A stretch of DNA of 64,000 nucleotides from Nocardiopsis flavescens (GCF_900141985.1 NZ_FQZK01000014.1:1-64000); one strand, 5' to 3'. Positions 30,330 to 40,002 are shown, counted from the first letter of the stretch. The notes: generated by a model from the sequence alone, not told the origin. Translations and numbers: made by a program.

Positions 30330-31985
30330 GTGACCGCCTCTTTACCGCTGGGGCCCGTGCTGCGGCACGTCGGCCCGACATCCGCCACGGTGTGGGTCCA
30401 GGCGTCCGCGCCCGGCCGCGTCCGGGTGGCGGCGCAGGGCGGTGTGACGGCGGTCGCGGACACGTTCACCGTGCACGGCCACCACTACGCGGTGTGCGAG
30501 GTCGTCGGCCTGGAGCCGGGCTCGGCACCGCCCTACGAGGTGTTCCTGGACGAGGAGCGCGTGTGGCCGGAACCGGACTCGGCGTTCCCGCCGAGCACGC
30601 TGCGCACCCTGGACCCGGACGCGCCGACCCGGCTGCTGTACGGGTCGTGCCGCACCCCCACCGGTGACACCCCGGAGGGCGTGGTCCGCTACGGCCCGGA
30701 CCTGCTGCGCGCCACGGCCCGGCGGCTGGCCCGCGAGCCGGTGCGCGACAACCTGGTGATGCTCCTCATCGGCGACCAGGTCTACGCCGACGAGATCCAG
30801 GAGCCGATGCGGGCGTTCCTGCGCGACCACCGGCGGGAGAGCGGGGGGGAGGGCCCCGACGGCGAGGTCGTGCACTTCGACGAGTACGCGGAGCTGTACC
30901 GGCGGGCGTGGAGCGATCCGCAGGTGCGCTGGCTGCTGTCGACGGTGCCGACCCTGATGGTGTTCGACGACCACGACATCCGCGACGACTGGAACACCTC
31001 CGCGGCCTGGCGCCGGGAGATGGACGGCCGCCCCTGGTGGCGCACCCGGGTCACGGCGGGGCTGGGCGCCTACTGGGTGTACCAGCACCTGGGCAACCTC
31101 TCCCCCGCCGATCGGGACAAGGACCCGCTGTGGGCGCGGGTGCGCGAGGCACGGCTCGACGCCGGGGACGAGGTGGACGCGTTCGCCCTGCGGGCGCACG
31201 AGGAGCCGGAGTCCTACCGCTGGAGCCACCGCCACGACCTGGGCGGGGTGCGGGTGCTGATGCTCGACACCCGGTGCGGGCGCGCCCTGGGCGAGGGCGA
31301 CCCCTCGGACGGCTCCCGGTCCATCCTGGGGCCGGGCGGGCACGCCTGGCTGGACGAGAACCTGACCGGAGGCCCCGACCACGTGGTGGTGGCCTCGACG
31401 GTGCCGGTGCTGCTGCCGCCCGCGGTCCACCACCTGGAGGCGTGGAACGAGGCGGTGTGCGCGGGCGCCTGGGGCGGGTGGCTGCGCGGACCCGCCGAGC
31501 GGCTGCGCCAGGCCCTGGACCTGGAGCACTGGGGCGCCTTCCGGTACTCGTTCGGGCGGCTGGCGGACGCGGTGGGCCGGGTGGCGAGCGGCGAGCGCGG
31601 CCCCGCGCCGGCGTCGGTGCTGCTGCTCAGCGGGGACGTCCACTTCTCCTACACCGCCCCGGTCCGCCACCGGGACGTGGGCGGGGACGGCTCGACCATC
31701 CTCCAACTGGTCTCCTCACCGCTGTGCAACCGGCTCCCGGCGAACTTCCGCCGGATGGCGCGGCTGTCGGCGAGCGCGCCGGTGCACCTGGCGGGGCGGA
31801 TCATGACCTGGCTGGCGCGGGTGCCGCCCTCGCCGCTGCGCTGGCGGCTGTCGTCGGGGCTGTACTTCGGCAACACCATCGGCGAGGTCGCCTTCGCGGG
31901 ACGCACGGCGCGGGCGAGCTGGTACCACGTGGCGGAGGGCGGGCCCGAGGCCCTGCCCGAAGTACGGTCCGCCGTGGACGTGTGA
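30330..31985 (+). CDS. PhoD-like metallophosphatase
   Basis: 551 residues. N-terminal fibronectin-like region with GPVLRHVGPTSATVWVQ, then the PhoD-like catalytic domain: YGSCRTP, LIGDQVYADE, MVFDDHDIRDDWN, LDTRCGR, and LLLSGDVHFSY. Metal ligands D, D, H and H in these motifs fit alkaline phosphatase D/phosphodiesterases that use Ca/Fe. Unlike secreted PhoD, no signal peptide or Tat motif is visible at the GTG start (GGGAGAAC upstream), so the protein appears cytosolic and its substrate is open. Confidence 0.88.
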   Translation: MTASLPLGPVLRHVGPTSATVWVQASAPGRVRVAAQGGVTAVADTFTVHGHHYAVCEVVGLEPGSAPPYEVFLDEERVWPEPDSAFPPSTLRTLDPDAPTRLLYGSCRTPTGDTPEGVVRYGPDLLRATARRLAREPVRDNLVMLLIGDQVYADEIQEPMRAFLRDHRRESGGEGPDGEVVHFDEYAELYRRAWSDPQVRWLLSTVPTLMVFDDHDIRDDWNTSAAWRREMDGRPWWRTRVTAGLGAYWVYQHLGNLSPADRDKDPLWARVREARLDAGDEVDAFALRAHEEPESYRWSHRHDLGGVRVLMLDTRCGRALGEGDPSDGSRSILGPGGHAWLDENLTGGPDHVVVASTVPVLLPPAVHHLEAWNEAVCAGAWGGWLRGPAERLRQALDLEHWGAFRYSFGRLADAVGRVASGERGPAPASVLLLSGDVHFSYTAPVRHRDVGGDGSTILQLVSSPLCNRLPANFRRMARLSASAPVHLAGRIMTWLARVPPSPLRWRLSSGLYFGNTIGEVAFAGRTARASWYHVAEGGPEALPEVRSAVDV

Positions 31986-32185
31986 CCTGGCGGCCCGCGG
32001 GAATCCGGGCGCCGCTCCGGGGGCGTCCGCCGACCCGCCCGCGCCGTCGGTGGCGGGCGGGTCGCGTTTCGCCGCGGTCCCCGGACGGCGGGAGCCGGCC
32101 GTGGCGGCCCGTACCGGGGGCGTGCACGGGCGGGGGCGGCCGGCCCGGAGCGGCCGCGGGGTCGGGGCGGCCGGCTCCGGGACGG

Positions 32186-33298
32186 TCAGGGCTTGCGCGG
32201 GTGGGGCCGGGTGCTGGAGTGGCCGCGGCGGCTCTTGCGGACCGCCAGGCCCAGTGCTCCGCTGCCCCGCTCGATGAACTGCCGGGCGGCGCGGTTGACG
32301 GTGGCGCGCGGCCCGGAGGCCTCGCGCTTCTTCTCGGCGGCGTCCTCGGAGCCGCCGTCGGGCGCCTGCGCGTCGGCGGCGGCCTCCCCGCCCAGGTGCG
32401 GGAGCACCGCGGTGGGCTCGACCGAGTTCAGGTGCGGCAGGACGGCGGTGGGCTCCTCGTCCCGCCCGTTCCCGGCGTCCCCGGTCTCCCGCGGCGCGTC
32501 GTCCGCCTGCGCGGCCCGGTCCGAGCCCAGGTGCGGGACGACGTCGGTGGGCTCGTCCGCTCCCGCGGCCGGCGGGGCCACCGGGCGGAGCAGGTCGGTG
32601 CGCTCGTTGGCGGACACCGCCTCCTCGCGGCTCTCGGGCTCGGCCTCCTCGCGGACGGCCCTGCGCCAGGCCCGCTCGACGAGCTTCTGCCGCATGGACT
32701 CGCGGGAGCGCTCGATCCGGCGGGAGCGCCAGGCCTTGGCGGCCGGGGTGATGACGGGCCAGGTGACCTTGGCCGGCCGGGAGAGCGCGTGCCACAGGTA
32801 GGCGGTGGTGCCCCACGCCTCCATGGCGCGGCGGGCCCGGGTGATGGTGAAGAAGGTCGGCATCGCCAGCAGCAGCTGCGGCAGGCCGAGGACCAGGGCC
32901 GCGATCAACGGGTAGAGCCCGCCCCCCACCAGGGCCGCGGCGGCGCCGATCACCATCGTGGTCAGTGCCAGGGCGATGCGCAGTCCGGTGAACTGCCGGA
33001 ACCGGTGCAGCGCCCGGCGGGCAGAGACCGGCGGGGCCAGCCCCTCGGGCAGCGGGGTGGGCTGCACGATGAGGGACATCAGCAGAGTGCCCACGCCCAC
33101 GCTCGTCGCCAGCAGGATCGTCCATCCCGCGGCCGACAGGGAGCCGCCCACGATCAGGGCGACCAGCCCGGCCACGGGAAGCGGTGCGGGCACCCAGAAC
33201 AGCACCCGTCTGCGCAGCTCGCCCTCCTGCGTCGGCTGGAGAACGAACTCGGTCACCGGATTATCGGTCCGGGACCACTTCCTCGGTCGCTCGACCAC
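32186..33298 (-). CDS. Membrane protein with three EPTxVxPHL motifs in its cytoplasmic tail
   Basis: About 370 residues, family not recognised. Four hydrophobic segments occupy the first ~150 residues (VLFWVPAPLPVAGLVALIVGG, ILLATSVGVGTLLM, IALALTTMVIGAAAALVGG, LIAALVLGLPQLLLAM). The rest is a charged cytoplasmic tail. It carries the motif EPTxVxPHL three times: EPTDVVPHL, EPTAVLPHL and EPTAVLPHL, spaced 37 and 13 residues apart. The threonine with a hydrophobic residue at +3 resembles phospho-threonine sites bound by FHA domains. Start uncertain: GTG at 33298, or an in-frame TTG at 33313. The upstream gap 33314-33567 holds no clear element. Confidence 0.75.
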   Translation of the reverse strand: MVERPRKWSRTDNPVTEFVLQPTQEGELRRRVLFWVPAPLPVAGLVALIVGGSLSAAGWTILLATSVGVGTLLMSLIVQPTPLPEGLAPPVSARRALHRFRQFTGLRIALALTTMVIGAAAALVGGGLYPLIAALVLGLPQLLLAMPTFFTITRARRAMEAWGTTAYLWHALSRPAKVTWPVITPAAKAWRSRRIERSRESMRQKLVERAWRRAVREEAEPESREEAVSANERTDLLRPVAPPAAGADEPTDVVPHLGSDRAAQADDAPRETGDAGNGRDEEPTAVLPHLNSVEPTAVLPHLGGEAAADAQAPDGGSEDAAEKKREASGPRATVNRAARQFIERGSGALGLAVRKSRRGHSSTRPHPRKP

Positions 33299-33567
33299 TG
33301 CGTTGACCCCCAAGAACGTCGTGACCCGACGGCGCGCGAAAGCCCTCGCCCGGGAGTGCCCTCAAACCAAGCGGGCCTCGCGCTTCACCGTTACAAAGCT
33401 ATCCCTTTTCATGCGGTCCCCGGGCGCACACGGGCAGTAATAGACATACCCGGCGCAGGTGAAACTCGGATAAGGGCGCACGCATGGTGGACTAACGATC
33501 AGGTTACGTCCCGGGTTCCCCGTTGGACAGTGTCCGGGCGGGTCGAGGACGAATGACACATCCCACG

Positions 33568-34782
33568 TCAACCGTCGGACGCCTCGGAGAGTCGGCCCAG
33601 CGCGACCGCGATGCGCAGCACGAACGAGCCCCGCCCGTCGGAGGGGGTGCGCCCGGTCAGCTCGGCGATCCGGCTCAGCCGGTAGCGCACCGTGTTGGGG
33701 TGGACGAAGAGCATGCGGGCGGTCGCCTCCAGCGACGACGCGTGCTCCAAGTACACCGACAGGGTGTCCAGCAGCGGCGACCCGGCCCCGGCCAGCGGCA
33801 GGTACACCTCGCGCACCAGCTGGGCGCGCGCCTCGGCGTCCCCCTGGAGCGCCCGCTCGGGCAGCAGGTCGGCGGCCGGCACCGGGCGCGGCGCGTCCGG
33901 CCAGGCCACCGCGGCCCGCAGCCCGCTGACGGCGGCCCGCGCCGACGCGCCGGCCGACCGCAGGTCGGGCACCACCGGGCCGACCACCACCGGCCCCGGG
34001 CCGAACAGGCCGGCCAGGGGTTCGGCGGCGGCGCCGGGGAGGTCTTCGGCGGGGTAGCGCTCGCCCACACCCACCACGACGACCACGCGCCTGCCCTGCG
34101 CCCCGGCCAGGACGTCGTGGCCCAGGCGGCGCGCGGCGGCGCGCAGGTCCTCCAGGACCTTGCGCTCGTCGTCGCCCTCGCTCACCTCGCCGGCCAGGGT
34201 GATCACCGGGGTGAGCCCCCAGCCCAGCGCCGACCCCCAGGTCTGGAGCCCGTCCTCGCGGTCCCCGTGCAGCAGGGCGTCGACGATGAGCGCCTCCAGC
34301 CGCGCGTCCCAGGCCCCGCGCGCCTCGGCGGCCCGCGCGTACACCTTGGCGGAGCTGAACGCGACCTCGCGCGTGTAGCGCAGCACGGCCTCGCGCAGCT
34401 GCTGGGCTCCGCCGGGCGCAGCCAGCTCGTCGACCTGGGCCTCGACGACGTCGATGACGACGCGGATCATGTCGACGGTCTGCTGGAGGGAGACCGACCG
34501 GGTCAGCTCGCGCGGGGCGGTGCCGAAGACCTCGACGGTGATGGCGGGCCGGCCGCGCCCGGGGTTGCGGAACCAGTCGACGAAGGCCGCCACGCCGGAC
34601 TGGGCGACCAGGCCCACCCACGAGCGGTCCTGGGCCGACATACGGCGGAACCAGCCGAGGCGGTCCTCCATGCGGGCGACGGCGGCTGTGCCCAGCGTGC
34701 CCATGGAGCGCTCCAGGCGGCGGACCGTCTCGGCGCGGACGCGCTCCTGCTCGTCGGTCCCGGCGTTCTCATCGGTGTTCAC
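33568..34782 (-). CDS. fasR: FasR, PucR-type regulator of fatty acid synthesis
   Basis: 404 residues. The C-terminal PucR-type HTH is distinct: LSVYLEHASSLEATARMLFVHPNTVRYRLSRIAELTGR. The N-terminal ~230 residues form a helical sensing domain (ETVRRLERSMGTLG, SVSLQQTVDMIRVVIDVVE). In Streptomyces the PucR-like FasR gene adjoins fabD-fabH-acpP-fabF and activates them; the same neighbours are here. It lies divergent to fabD with a 17-bp palindrome between. The GTG at 34782 is chosen as the first start after the intergenic region; the open frame extends upstream without a coding signal. Confidence 0.85.
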   Translation of the reverse strand: MNTDENAGTDEQERVRAETVRRLERSMGTLGTAAVARMEDRLGWFRRMSAQDRSWVGLVAQSGVAAFVDWFRNPGRGRPAITVEVFGTAPRELTRSVSLQQTVDMIRVVIDVVEAQVDELAAPGGAQQLREAVLRYTREVAFSSAKVYARAAEARGAWDARLEALIVDALLHGDREDGLQTWGSALGWGLTPVITLAGEVSEGDDERKVLEDLRAAARRLGHDVLAGAQGRRVVVVVGVGERYPAEDLPGAAAEPLAGLFGPGPVVVGPVVPDLRSAGASARAAVSGLRAAVAWPDAPRPVPAADLLPERALQGDAEARAQLVREVYLPLAGAGSPLLDTLSVYLEHASSLEATARMLFVHPNTVRYRLSRIAELTGRTPSDGRGSFVLRIAVALGRLSEASDG

Positions 34783-34950
34783 CCCCTTAGGTTCGCATCC
34801 CCGGTCCCCGGGGGCTGCGGCCCGCCCCGCCGCACCGGCCTGTAGGTGCGCCGCAGGGCGCGGGAGGGCCCCCGGAGTGCGGCGATGTAACGTCGGAGGG
34901 TGACCCCTCTCACCGGGCCGCGGGCTTGCGGACGCGCGCGGGACGCGGGT

Positions 34951-34967
34951 TTGTGGGGTTCCCACAA
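34951..34967. promoter_or_regulatory. Putative FasR operator between fasR and fabD
   Basis: Inverted repeat TTGTGG-GGTTC-CCACAA, 70 bases before the fabD start, in the divergent region of fasR and fabD. Repeated with one spacer difference at 15539-15555 upstream of the acyl-CoA carboxylase. Confidence 0.7.
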
Positions 34968-35036
34968 GCACCCCCGAGTGAAGTTCGTGTGCCTCCCCCT
35001 CCAACCGGTGATCTCCTACAGGGCAAGGTGGATGTC

Positions 35037-36017
35037 GTGCTTGTAATCGTTGCTCCCGGCCAAGGTGCCCAGGTCCCCGGATTCCTCTCCCCGTGGCTCG
35101 AACTGCCCGGCGTCGCCGACCGGCTCGCCGCGTGGTCCGAGGTCGTCGGGCTCGACCTGGTGCGCTACGGCACCACCGCGGACGCCGACGAGATCCGCGA
35201 CACGGCCGTCGCGCAGCCGCTGCTGGTCGGCGCGGGCCTGATCGCGGCCTCCGAGGTCCTGGGCCCGCTCACGTCGCCCTCCCCGGCCCTGCCGGCGGAG
35301 GCCTCCCACGTGGACGCGGTCGCCGGGCACAGCGTCGGCGAGTTCACCGCCGCGGCGGTGGCCGGGATCCTCTCCCCCAAGGACGCGCTGTCCCTGGTGG
35401 CCGAGCGCGGCCGGGGCATGGCCGACGCCGCCGCCCGCACCGAGACCGGCATGACCGCCGTGCTGGGCGGCGACCGCGACCAGGTGCTGGCGGCCGTCGC
35501 CGCCGCCGGGCTCACCCCGGCCAACGACAACGGCTCGGGCCAGATCGTCGCCGCCGGCACCACGGCGCAGCTCGCGGCGTTCGCCGAGAACCCGCCGGAG
35601 AAGGCGCGGCTGCGGCCCCTGTCGGTGGCGGGCGCCTTCCACACCGGGCACATGGCCCCGGCCGTGGAGCGCGTGCGCGCCGCCGCCGGGCTCCTGTCGC
35701 CCTCCGACCCGGTGGTGCCCATCCTGTCCAACGCCGACGGCGCCGTGGTCGGGAGCGGCAAGGAGTACCTGGACCGGCTGGTCTCGCAGATCTCCTCCCC
35801 GGTGCGCTGGGACGCCTGCACGCGGACCCTGGCGGACCTGGGCGTCACCGCCCTCATCGAGCTGACCCCCGCGGGCACGCTCACCGGCCTGGCCAAACGC
35901 GCCCTTCGCGGCATCGACCTCCTCGCGGTCAAGACGCCCGAGGACATCGAGCGCGCGGGCGCCCTCATCAAGGAGCACGCGGGGACCTCCGCCGCGGGCA
36001 CCGACCAGGAAGGCTGA
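35037..36017 (+). CDS. fabD: FabD, malonyl-CoA:ACP transacylase
   Basis: 326 residues; transfers malonyl from CoA to acyl carrier protein. Typical N-terminus VIVAPGQGAQ, nucleophile Ser99 in GHSVGE, and His202 in GAFHTGHM, the active-site pair of the family. The GTG at 35037 has AAGGTGG five bases upstream and aligns with the family start; GTG 35028 is less likely. First gene of fabD-fabH-acpP-fabF, four bases before fabH. Likely activated by FasR. Confidence 0.96.
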   Translation: MLVIVAPGQGAQVPGFLSPWLELPGVADRLAAWSEVVGLDLVRYGTTADADEIRDTAVAQPLLVGAGLIAASEVLGPLTSPSPALPAEASHVDAVAGHSVGEFTAAAVAGILSPKDALSLVAERGRGMADAAARTETGMTAVLGGDRDQVLAAVAAAGLTPANDNGSGQIVAAGTTAQLAAFAENPPEKARLRPLSVAGAFHTGHMAPAVERVRAAAGLLSPSDPVVPILSNADGAVVGSGKEYLDRLVSQISSPVRWDACTRTLADLGVTALIELTPAGTLTGLAKRALRGIDLLAVKTPEDIERAGALIKEHAGTSAAGTDQEG

Positions 36018-36021
36018 CCCC

Positions 36022-36978
36022 ATGTTCCCCACCCCGAGCGTCCCCGGCGGCGCGGCGATCCGTTCCTTCGGCGAGTACCAGCCCTCCCGGGTCGTCACCA
36101 ACGCCGACCTGGAGGAGCGGGTCGACACCAGCGACGAGTGGATCCAGAGCCGCGTGGGCATCAAGGAGCGGCGGGTCGCCGGTCCCGAGGACTCCGTGGC
36201 GAGCATGGCCGTGGCCGCGGGCGGCAAGGCCCTGGCCGCCGGCGGGCTGTCCCCCGAGGACATCGACCTGGTCATCGTGGCCACCTGCACCCCCCAGGAC
36301 CAGATCCCCAACACCGCGGCCACGGTCGCCGCCCGGCTGGGCATCGTGGCCCCGGGCGCGTTCGACCTCAACGCCGCCTGCGCCGGCTTCTGCTACGCCC
36401 TGGGCGTGGCGTCGGACATGGTGCGCGCCGGCAGCTCCCGCAACGTGCTGGTCATCGGCTCGGAGAAGCTCACCGACTGGGTGGACTGGGACGACCGCTC
36501 CACCTGTGTGATCTTCGCCGACGGCGCCGGCGCGGCGGTGGTCTCCGCCTCGGAGGAGAACGCCATCGGCCCGGTGGTGTGGGGCTCCTCCGGCGAGCGC
36601 GCCGACAAGATCTACCTGCGCGACCACAAGTACCTCTGGCAGGAGGGCCAGGCGGTCTTCCGGTGGACCACCACCGAGCTGTACAAGACCGCGCTGGAGG
36701 CCCTGGAGCGGGCGGGCGTGGCCCCCGGGGAGCTCACCGCCTTCGTACCGCACCAGGCCAACCTGCGGATCATCGAGTCCATCGCCAAGAAGCTGGGCGC
36801 GCCCCAGGCGCTCGTGGCCCGCGATATCGTCACCGCTGGCAACACCTCCTCCGCGTCCATTCCGCTCGCGCTCTCGCGCATGATCGGACGCGGGGAGCTC
36901 CCCTCGGGGAGCACCGTCCTCACCCTGGGCTTCGGCGCGGGGCTGGTCTACGCCGCCCAGGTGATCCGCATCCCCTGA
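36022..36978 (+). CDS. fabH: FabH, beta-ketoacyl-ACP synthase III
   Basis: 318 residues; condenses a short acyl-CoA starter with malonyl-ACP to begin chain synthesis. Catalytic triad Cys120 (NAACAGF), His244 (PHQANLRI) and Asn274 (GNTSSAS). The glycine-rich end GFGAGLVYAAQVIR is typical. In actinomycetes this enzyme selects branched starters. ATG with AGGAAGG upstream in the end of fabD. Confidence 0.96.
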   Translation: MFPTPSVPGGAAIRSFGEYQPSRVVTNADLEERVDTSDEWIQSRVGIKERRVAGPEDSVASMAVAAGGKALAAGGLSPEDIDLVIVATCTPQDQIPNTAATVAARLGIVAPGAFDLNAACAGFCYALGVASDMVRAGSSRNVLVIGSEKLTDWVDWDDRSTCVIFADGAGAAVVSASEENAIGPVVWGSSGERADKIYLRDHKYLWQEGQAVFRWTTTELYKTALEALERAGVAPGELTAFVPHQANLRIIESIAKKLGAPQALVARDIVTAGNTSSASIPLALSRMIGRGELPSGSTVLTLGFGAGLVYAAQVIRIP

Positions 36979-37040
36979 CCCGCGGCCGGCCATCCGGACC
37001 GCATCCCCGTTCAACGAACACACGCAAGGAGAACAACGAC

Positions 37041-37280
37041 ATGGCTCACACCGAGCAGGAGATCCTGGAAGGCCTCGGCGTCATCATCGAGGAGATCGTC
37101 GGCACCGAGCCCTCCGAGGTCACCCCGGAGAAGAGCTTCGTGGACGACCTCGACATCGACTCGCTGTCCATGGTGGAGATCGCCGTCGCCGCCCAGGACA
37201 AGTTCGGCGTGGAGATCCCCGACGAGCAGCTGAAGGACCTCAAGACGGTCCAGGACGTCATCACCTTCATCCAGAAGTGA
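37041..37280 (+). CDS. acpP: AcpP, acyl carrier protein
   Basis: 79 residues, acidic four-helix carrier. Ser41 in DIDSLSMVE receives the 4'-phosphopantetheine arm that holds growing acyl chains. ATG at 37041 with AAGGAGAAC upstream. Lies between fabH and fabF as in Streptomyces. Confidence 0.97.
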   Translation: MAHTEQEILEGLGVIIEEIVGTEPSEVTPEKSFVDDLDIDSLSMVEIAVAAQDKFGVEIPDEQLKDLKTVQDVITFIQK

Positions 37281-37413
37281 CGCGTCCGGGTCGCCGGGGA
37301 CACACGACCCCGACCCGGCGGCCCGTCCGGCCCCACACCGCCGGAACCACCCCAGTCATTCGCCACGCCCGGCCCCGCAGCCGGGACCGACCCACGAGAA
37401 GGGCGATCGGATC

Positions 37414-38652
37414 ATGGCAAAGACCGATGTCGTCGTCACCGGCCTCGGCGCCACCACCCCGCTCGGGGGGGACGTCGCGACCACATGGTCCGCGCTCCTC
37501 GACGGCCGTTCCGGCATCACCTCGCTGCCCGAGGAGTGGCACGAGAGCCTTCCGGTGCACTTCGCCGGGCGCATCGCGCAGGAACCCTCGGAGAAGCTCC
37601 CCAAGCCGCGGCTGCGGCGGCTGGACCGCACGCAGCAGTTCGCGCTCATCGCCGCCCAGGAGGCCTGGACCGACGCCGGCACCCCGGAGGTGGACCCGCT
37701 GCGCCTGGGCGTGGTCGTCTCCAGCGGTATCGGCGGCATCCTGACCATCCTGGAGCAGTACGACATCTTCCGTGAGCGGGGCTGGCGGCGGGTCTCCCCG
37801 TTCACCGTGCCCATGCTCATGCCCAACAGCCCGGCCGCGGCCATCAGCCTGGAGTTCACGGCCCGCGCCGGCTCGCACGTGCCGGTCAGCGCCTGCGCCT
37901 CCAGCGCCGAGGCGATCGCCAACGGCGTCGACATGATCCGCTCCGGCCGCGCCGACGTGGTCATCGCGGGCGGCACCGAGGCCGCGATCCACCCGCTCAA
38001 CATCGCCTCGTTCGCGTCGATGCGCGCGCTGTCCACCCGCAACGACGACCCGGCGACGGCGTCGCGGCCGTGGGACAAGGACCGCGACGGCTTCGTCATG
38101 GGCGAGGGCGCCGGCATCGTCATCCTGGAGTCGGCCGAGCACGCCGCCAAGCGCGGCGCCCGGGTGTACGCCCACGCGTCCGGCGTCGGCTACACCAACG
38201 ACGCCTACGACATCGTCCAGCCCGACCCGGAGGGCGCGGGCCAGGCCCGCGCCATCACCCAGGCGCTGACCGACGCCGACCTCACCCCGGCGGACATCGT
38301 GCACGTCAACGCGCACGCCACGTCCACCCCGGCGGGCGACGTCGGCGAGACGCGGGCCATCCGCTCGGCGCTGGGCGACTCCGCCGCCGACCGGGTCGCG
38401 GTCACCTCCACCAAGTCCATGACCGGCCACCTGCTGGGCGGCGCCGGCGCGGTGGAGTCGATCGCCACCGTCCTGGCCCTGCACGACGGGCGCATCCCGC
38501 CGACCATCAACATCCAGGAGCTGGACCCGGACGTGGCGGTGGACATCGTCCGCGACAAGCCCCGGGACATGCCCTCCGGCGACGTCGCCGCGGTCAACGA
38601 GTCCTTCGGGTTCGGCGGCCACAACGTCGCCCTGGTGTTCCGGCGCGCCTGA
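37414..38652 (+). CDS. fabF: FabF, beta-ketoacyl-ACP synthase II
   Basis: 412 residues; elongates acyl-ACP with malonyl-ACP. Catalytic Cys161 (VSACASSAEA), His301 (NAHATSTP) and His339 (MTGHLLGG), plus the C-terminal NESFGFGGHN loop. ATG preceded by GAGAAGGGCGA. Last gene of the operon, 133 bases after acpP, followed by a strong terminator. Confidence 0.97.
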   Translation: MAKTDVVVTGLGATTPLGGDVATTWSALLDGRSGITSLPEEWHESLPVHFAGRIAQEPSEKLPKPRLRRLDRTQQFALIAAQEAWTDAGTPEVDPLRLGVVVSSGIGGILTILEQYDIFRERGWRRVSPFTVPMLMPNSPAAAISLEFTARAGSHVPVSACASSAEAIANGVDMIRSGRADVVIAGGTEAAIHPLNIASFASMRALSTRNDDPATASRPWDKDRDGFVMGEGAGIVILESAEHAAKRGARVYAHASGVGYTNDAYDIVQPDPEGAGQARAITQALTDADLTPADIVHVNAHATSTPAGDVGETRAIRSALGDSAADRVAVTSTKSMTGHLLGGAGAVESIATVLALHDGRIPPTINIQELDPDVAVDIVRDKPRDMPSGDVAAVNESFGFGGHNVALVFRRA

Positions 38653-38682
38653 CCAGGTCAGCGCATACGCGAAGCCGCGTCG

Positions 38683-38711
38683 AAGGGCCCCGCCGTCACG
38701 GCGGGGCCCTT
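38683..38711 (+). terminator. Terminator of the fab operon
   Basis: Perfect 13-bp stem (38683-38695 with 38699-38711), loop TCA, AA before and TT after, 31 bases beyond the fabF stop. Confidence 0.85.
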
Positions 38712-38823
38712 CTCGGTCACAGATGAAGAACAGGTGCCCGGGGGCCCCAACGGGCCGTGAAGGCGAGCTGAACACCGGCGAAAACACCTTCAGGTCCACG
38801 GGACGTGTCGTCACCATGGAGGG

Positions 38824-40002
38824 GTGACCACTGCGCACCCGCACCGGGCTCCCACGGTGACCGCTCCCCGAGCGGCCGGACCAGCGCCCCGTCCCGACCG
38901 ACCGCCCCTGGACTTCCAGCCGATCGTCGACCTGGACTCGGGCGCGGTCGTCGCGGTCGAGATCATCTCGCCGGCCCCGGCCGCCGCCCGGAGCGGCTCG
39001 CTGGAGATGCCCGCGCAGGAGTTGGAGGCCATCGCGGAGTGGCTGCTGGCCCTGGTGCGCGAGTCCGCCGGGACCGAGAGCCTGCTGCCCCTGGTCCTCC
39101 CCCTGCCCGCCCGGACCCTGATGGCCCGCGACGGGTTCGTCGACCTGGTCGACAGCCTGCTGCGCCGGGCCGGGCGGCGTCCGCGCGACATCACCTTCAT
39201 GCTCGGTGCCGACCTGGCCGACCTGCCCCGCAAGATCGTGGTGTCGGGCGTGGCCCGGCTGCGCACCGCGGGCTTCCGGTGCGGTTTCGGCACCGCGATG
39301 GTCCGCCCCGACCTGGTGGTCGAGGCGGCGCCCTTCCTGATGCGGATGGACCCGGGCATCGTGTCCGGGGTGGCCACCGACCAGCGGCACGCCACCGTGG
39401 TGGAGGGCCTGGCCCGGATCGGCCGCGGCAGCGGGGTGTACGCCATGGCCGCGGGGGTGGACACCGCCGAGGACGTGGTGCGGCTGCGCCGCTGCGGGGT
39501 CAAGGTGGGCACCGGCCCGTTCTTCGCCGAGACGGGCTGGCGGCCCGGGGGGCGGGTGACGCCCGTTCCCGAGCCCACCGCCGGGCGGGACGAGGCGGCG
39601 GACGACGGGCCGCGGGTCACCGAGTTCATGGTCCCGCCGGTGGGCTTCGACGCCGACACCACCACCGAGCAGGTGCTGGAGGCGTTCACCGACGACACCG
39701 CCCTCAACAGCGCGATCCTCATCGACCACCGGGAGCGCCCGGTGGGGGTGATCGACCGGACCCGGTTCCTGCTGTCGGTGACCGGCCGCTACGGGCACGC
39801 CCTGCACGCCAAGCGCCCGGCGATCCGGCTCGCCGAGTCGCCGCGCACGGTCCCGGCGTGGATGTCGGCGATCTCCGCGCTGCGCGTCGCGGGCCAGGAC
39901 ACCGAGCGGGTGTACGACGACCTCGTGGTGGTCAACGCCTACGGCCAGTGCCTGGGCATGGTGCACATCAGCGATCTCATCCAGTCCCTGTCCCGGAGCT
40001 AG
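38824..40002 (+). CDS. Degenerate EAL domain fused to CBS domains
   Basis: 392 residues. The first ~230 residues follow the EAL phosphodiesterase fold (LDFQPIVDLDSGAVVAVEIIS, ALVRESAG, a final CGVKVGTGPFF). The signature E-A-L is E-I-I, and the DDFG metal/catalytic loop is replaced (CGFGTAM), so cyclic-di-GMP hydrolysis is unlikely. Residues ~265-390 form a CBS pair (FMVPPVGFDADTTTEQVLEAF, IDHRERPVGVIDRTRF, then VNAYGQCLGMVHISDLI). A non-catalytic c-di-GMP or nucleotide sensor is possible. The GTG at 38824 is uncertain: GGAGG abuts it, so a downstream start such as GTG 38857 may be used. Confidence 0.8.
   Translation: MTTAHPHRAPTVTAPRAAGPAPRPDRPPLDFQPIVDLDSGAVVAVEIISPAPAAARSGSLEMPAQELEAIAEWLLALVRESAGTESLLPLVLPLPARTLMARDGFVDLVDSLLRRAGRRPRDITFMLGADLADLPRKIVVSGVARLRTAGFRCGFGTAMVRPDLVVEAAPFLMRMDPGIVSGVATDQRHATVVEGLARIGRGSGVYAMAAGVDTAEDVVRLRRCGVKVGTGPFFAETGWRPGGRVTPVPEPTAGRDEAADDGPRVTEFMVPPVGFDADTTTEQVLEAFTDDTALNSAILIDHRERPVGVIDRTRFLLSVTGRYGHALHAKRPAIRLAESPRTVPAWMSAISALRVAGQDTERVYDDLVVVNAYGQCLGMVHISDLIQSLSRS

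Noticed and set aside
33400..33530. Riboswitch-like region before the EPT-motif membrane protein
   Set aside because: Some short complementary segments, but no known conserved core could be matched on either strand.
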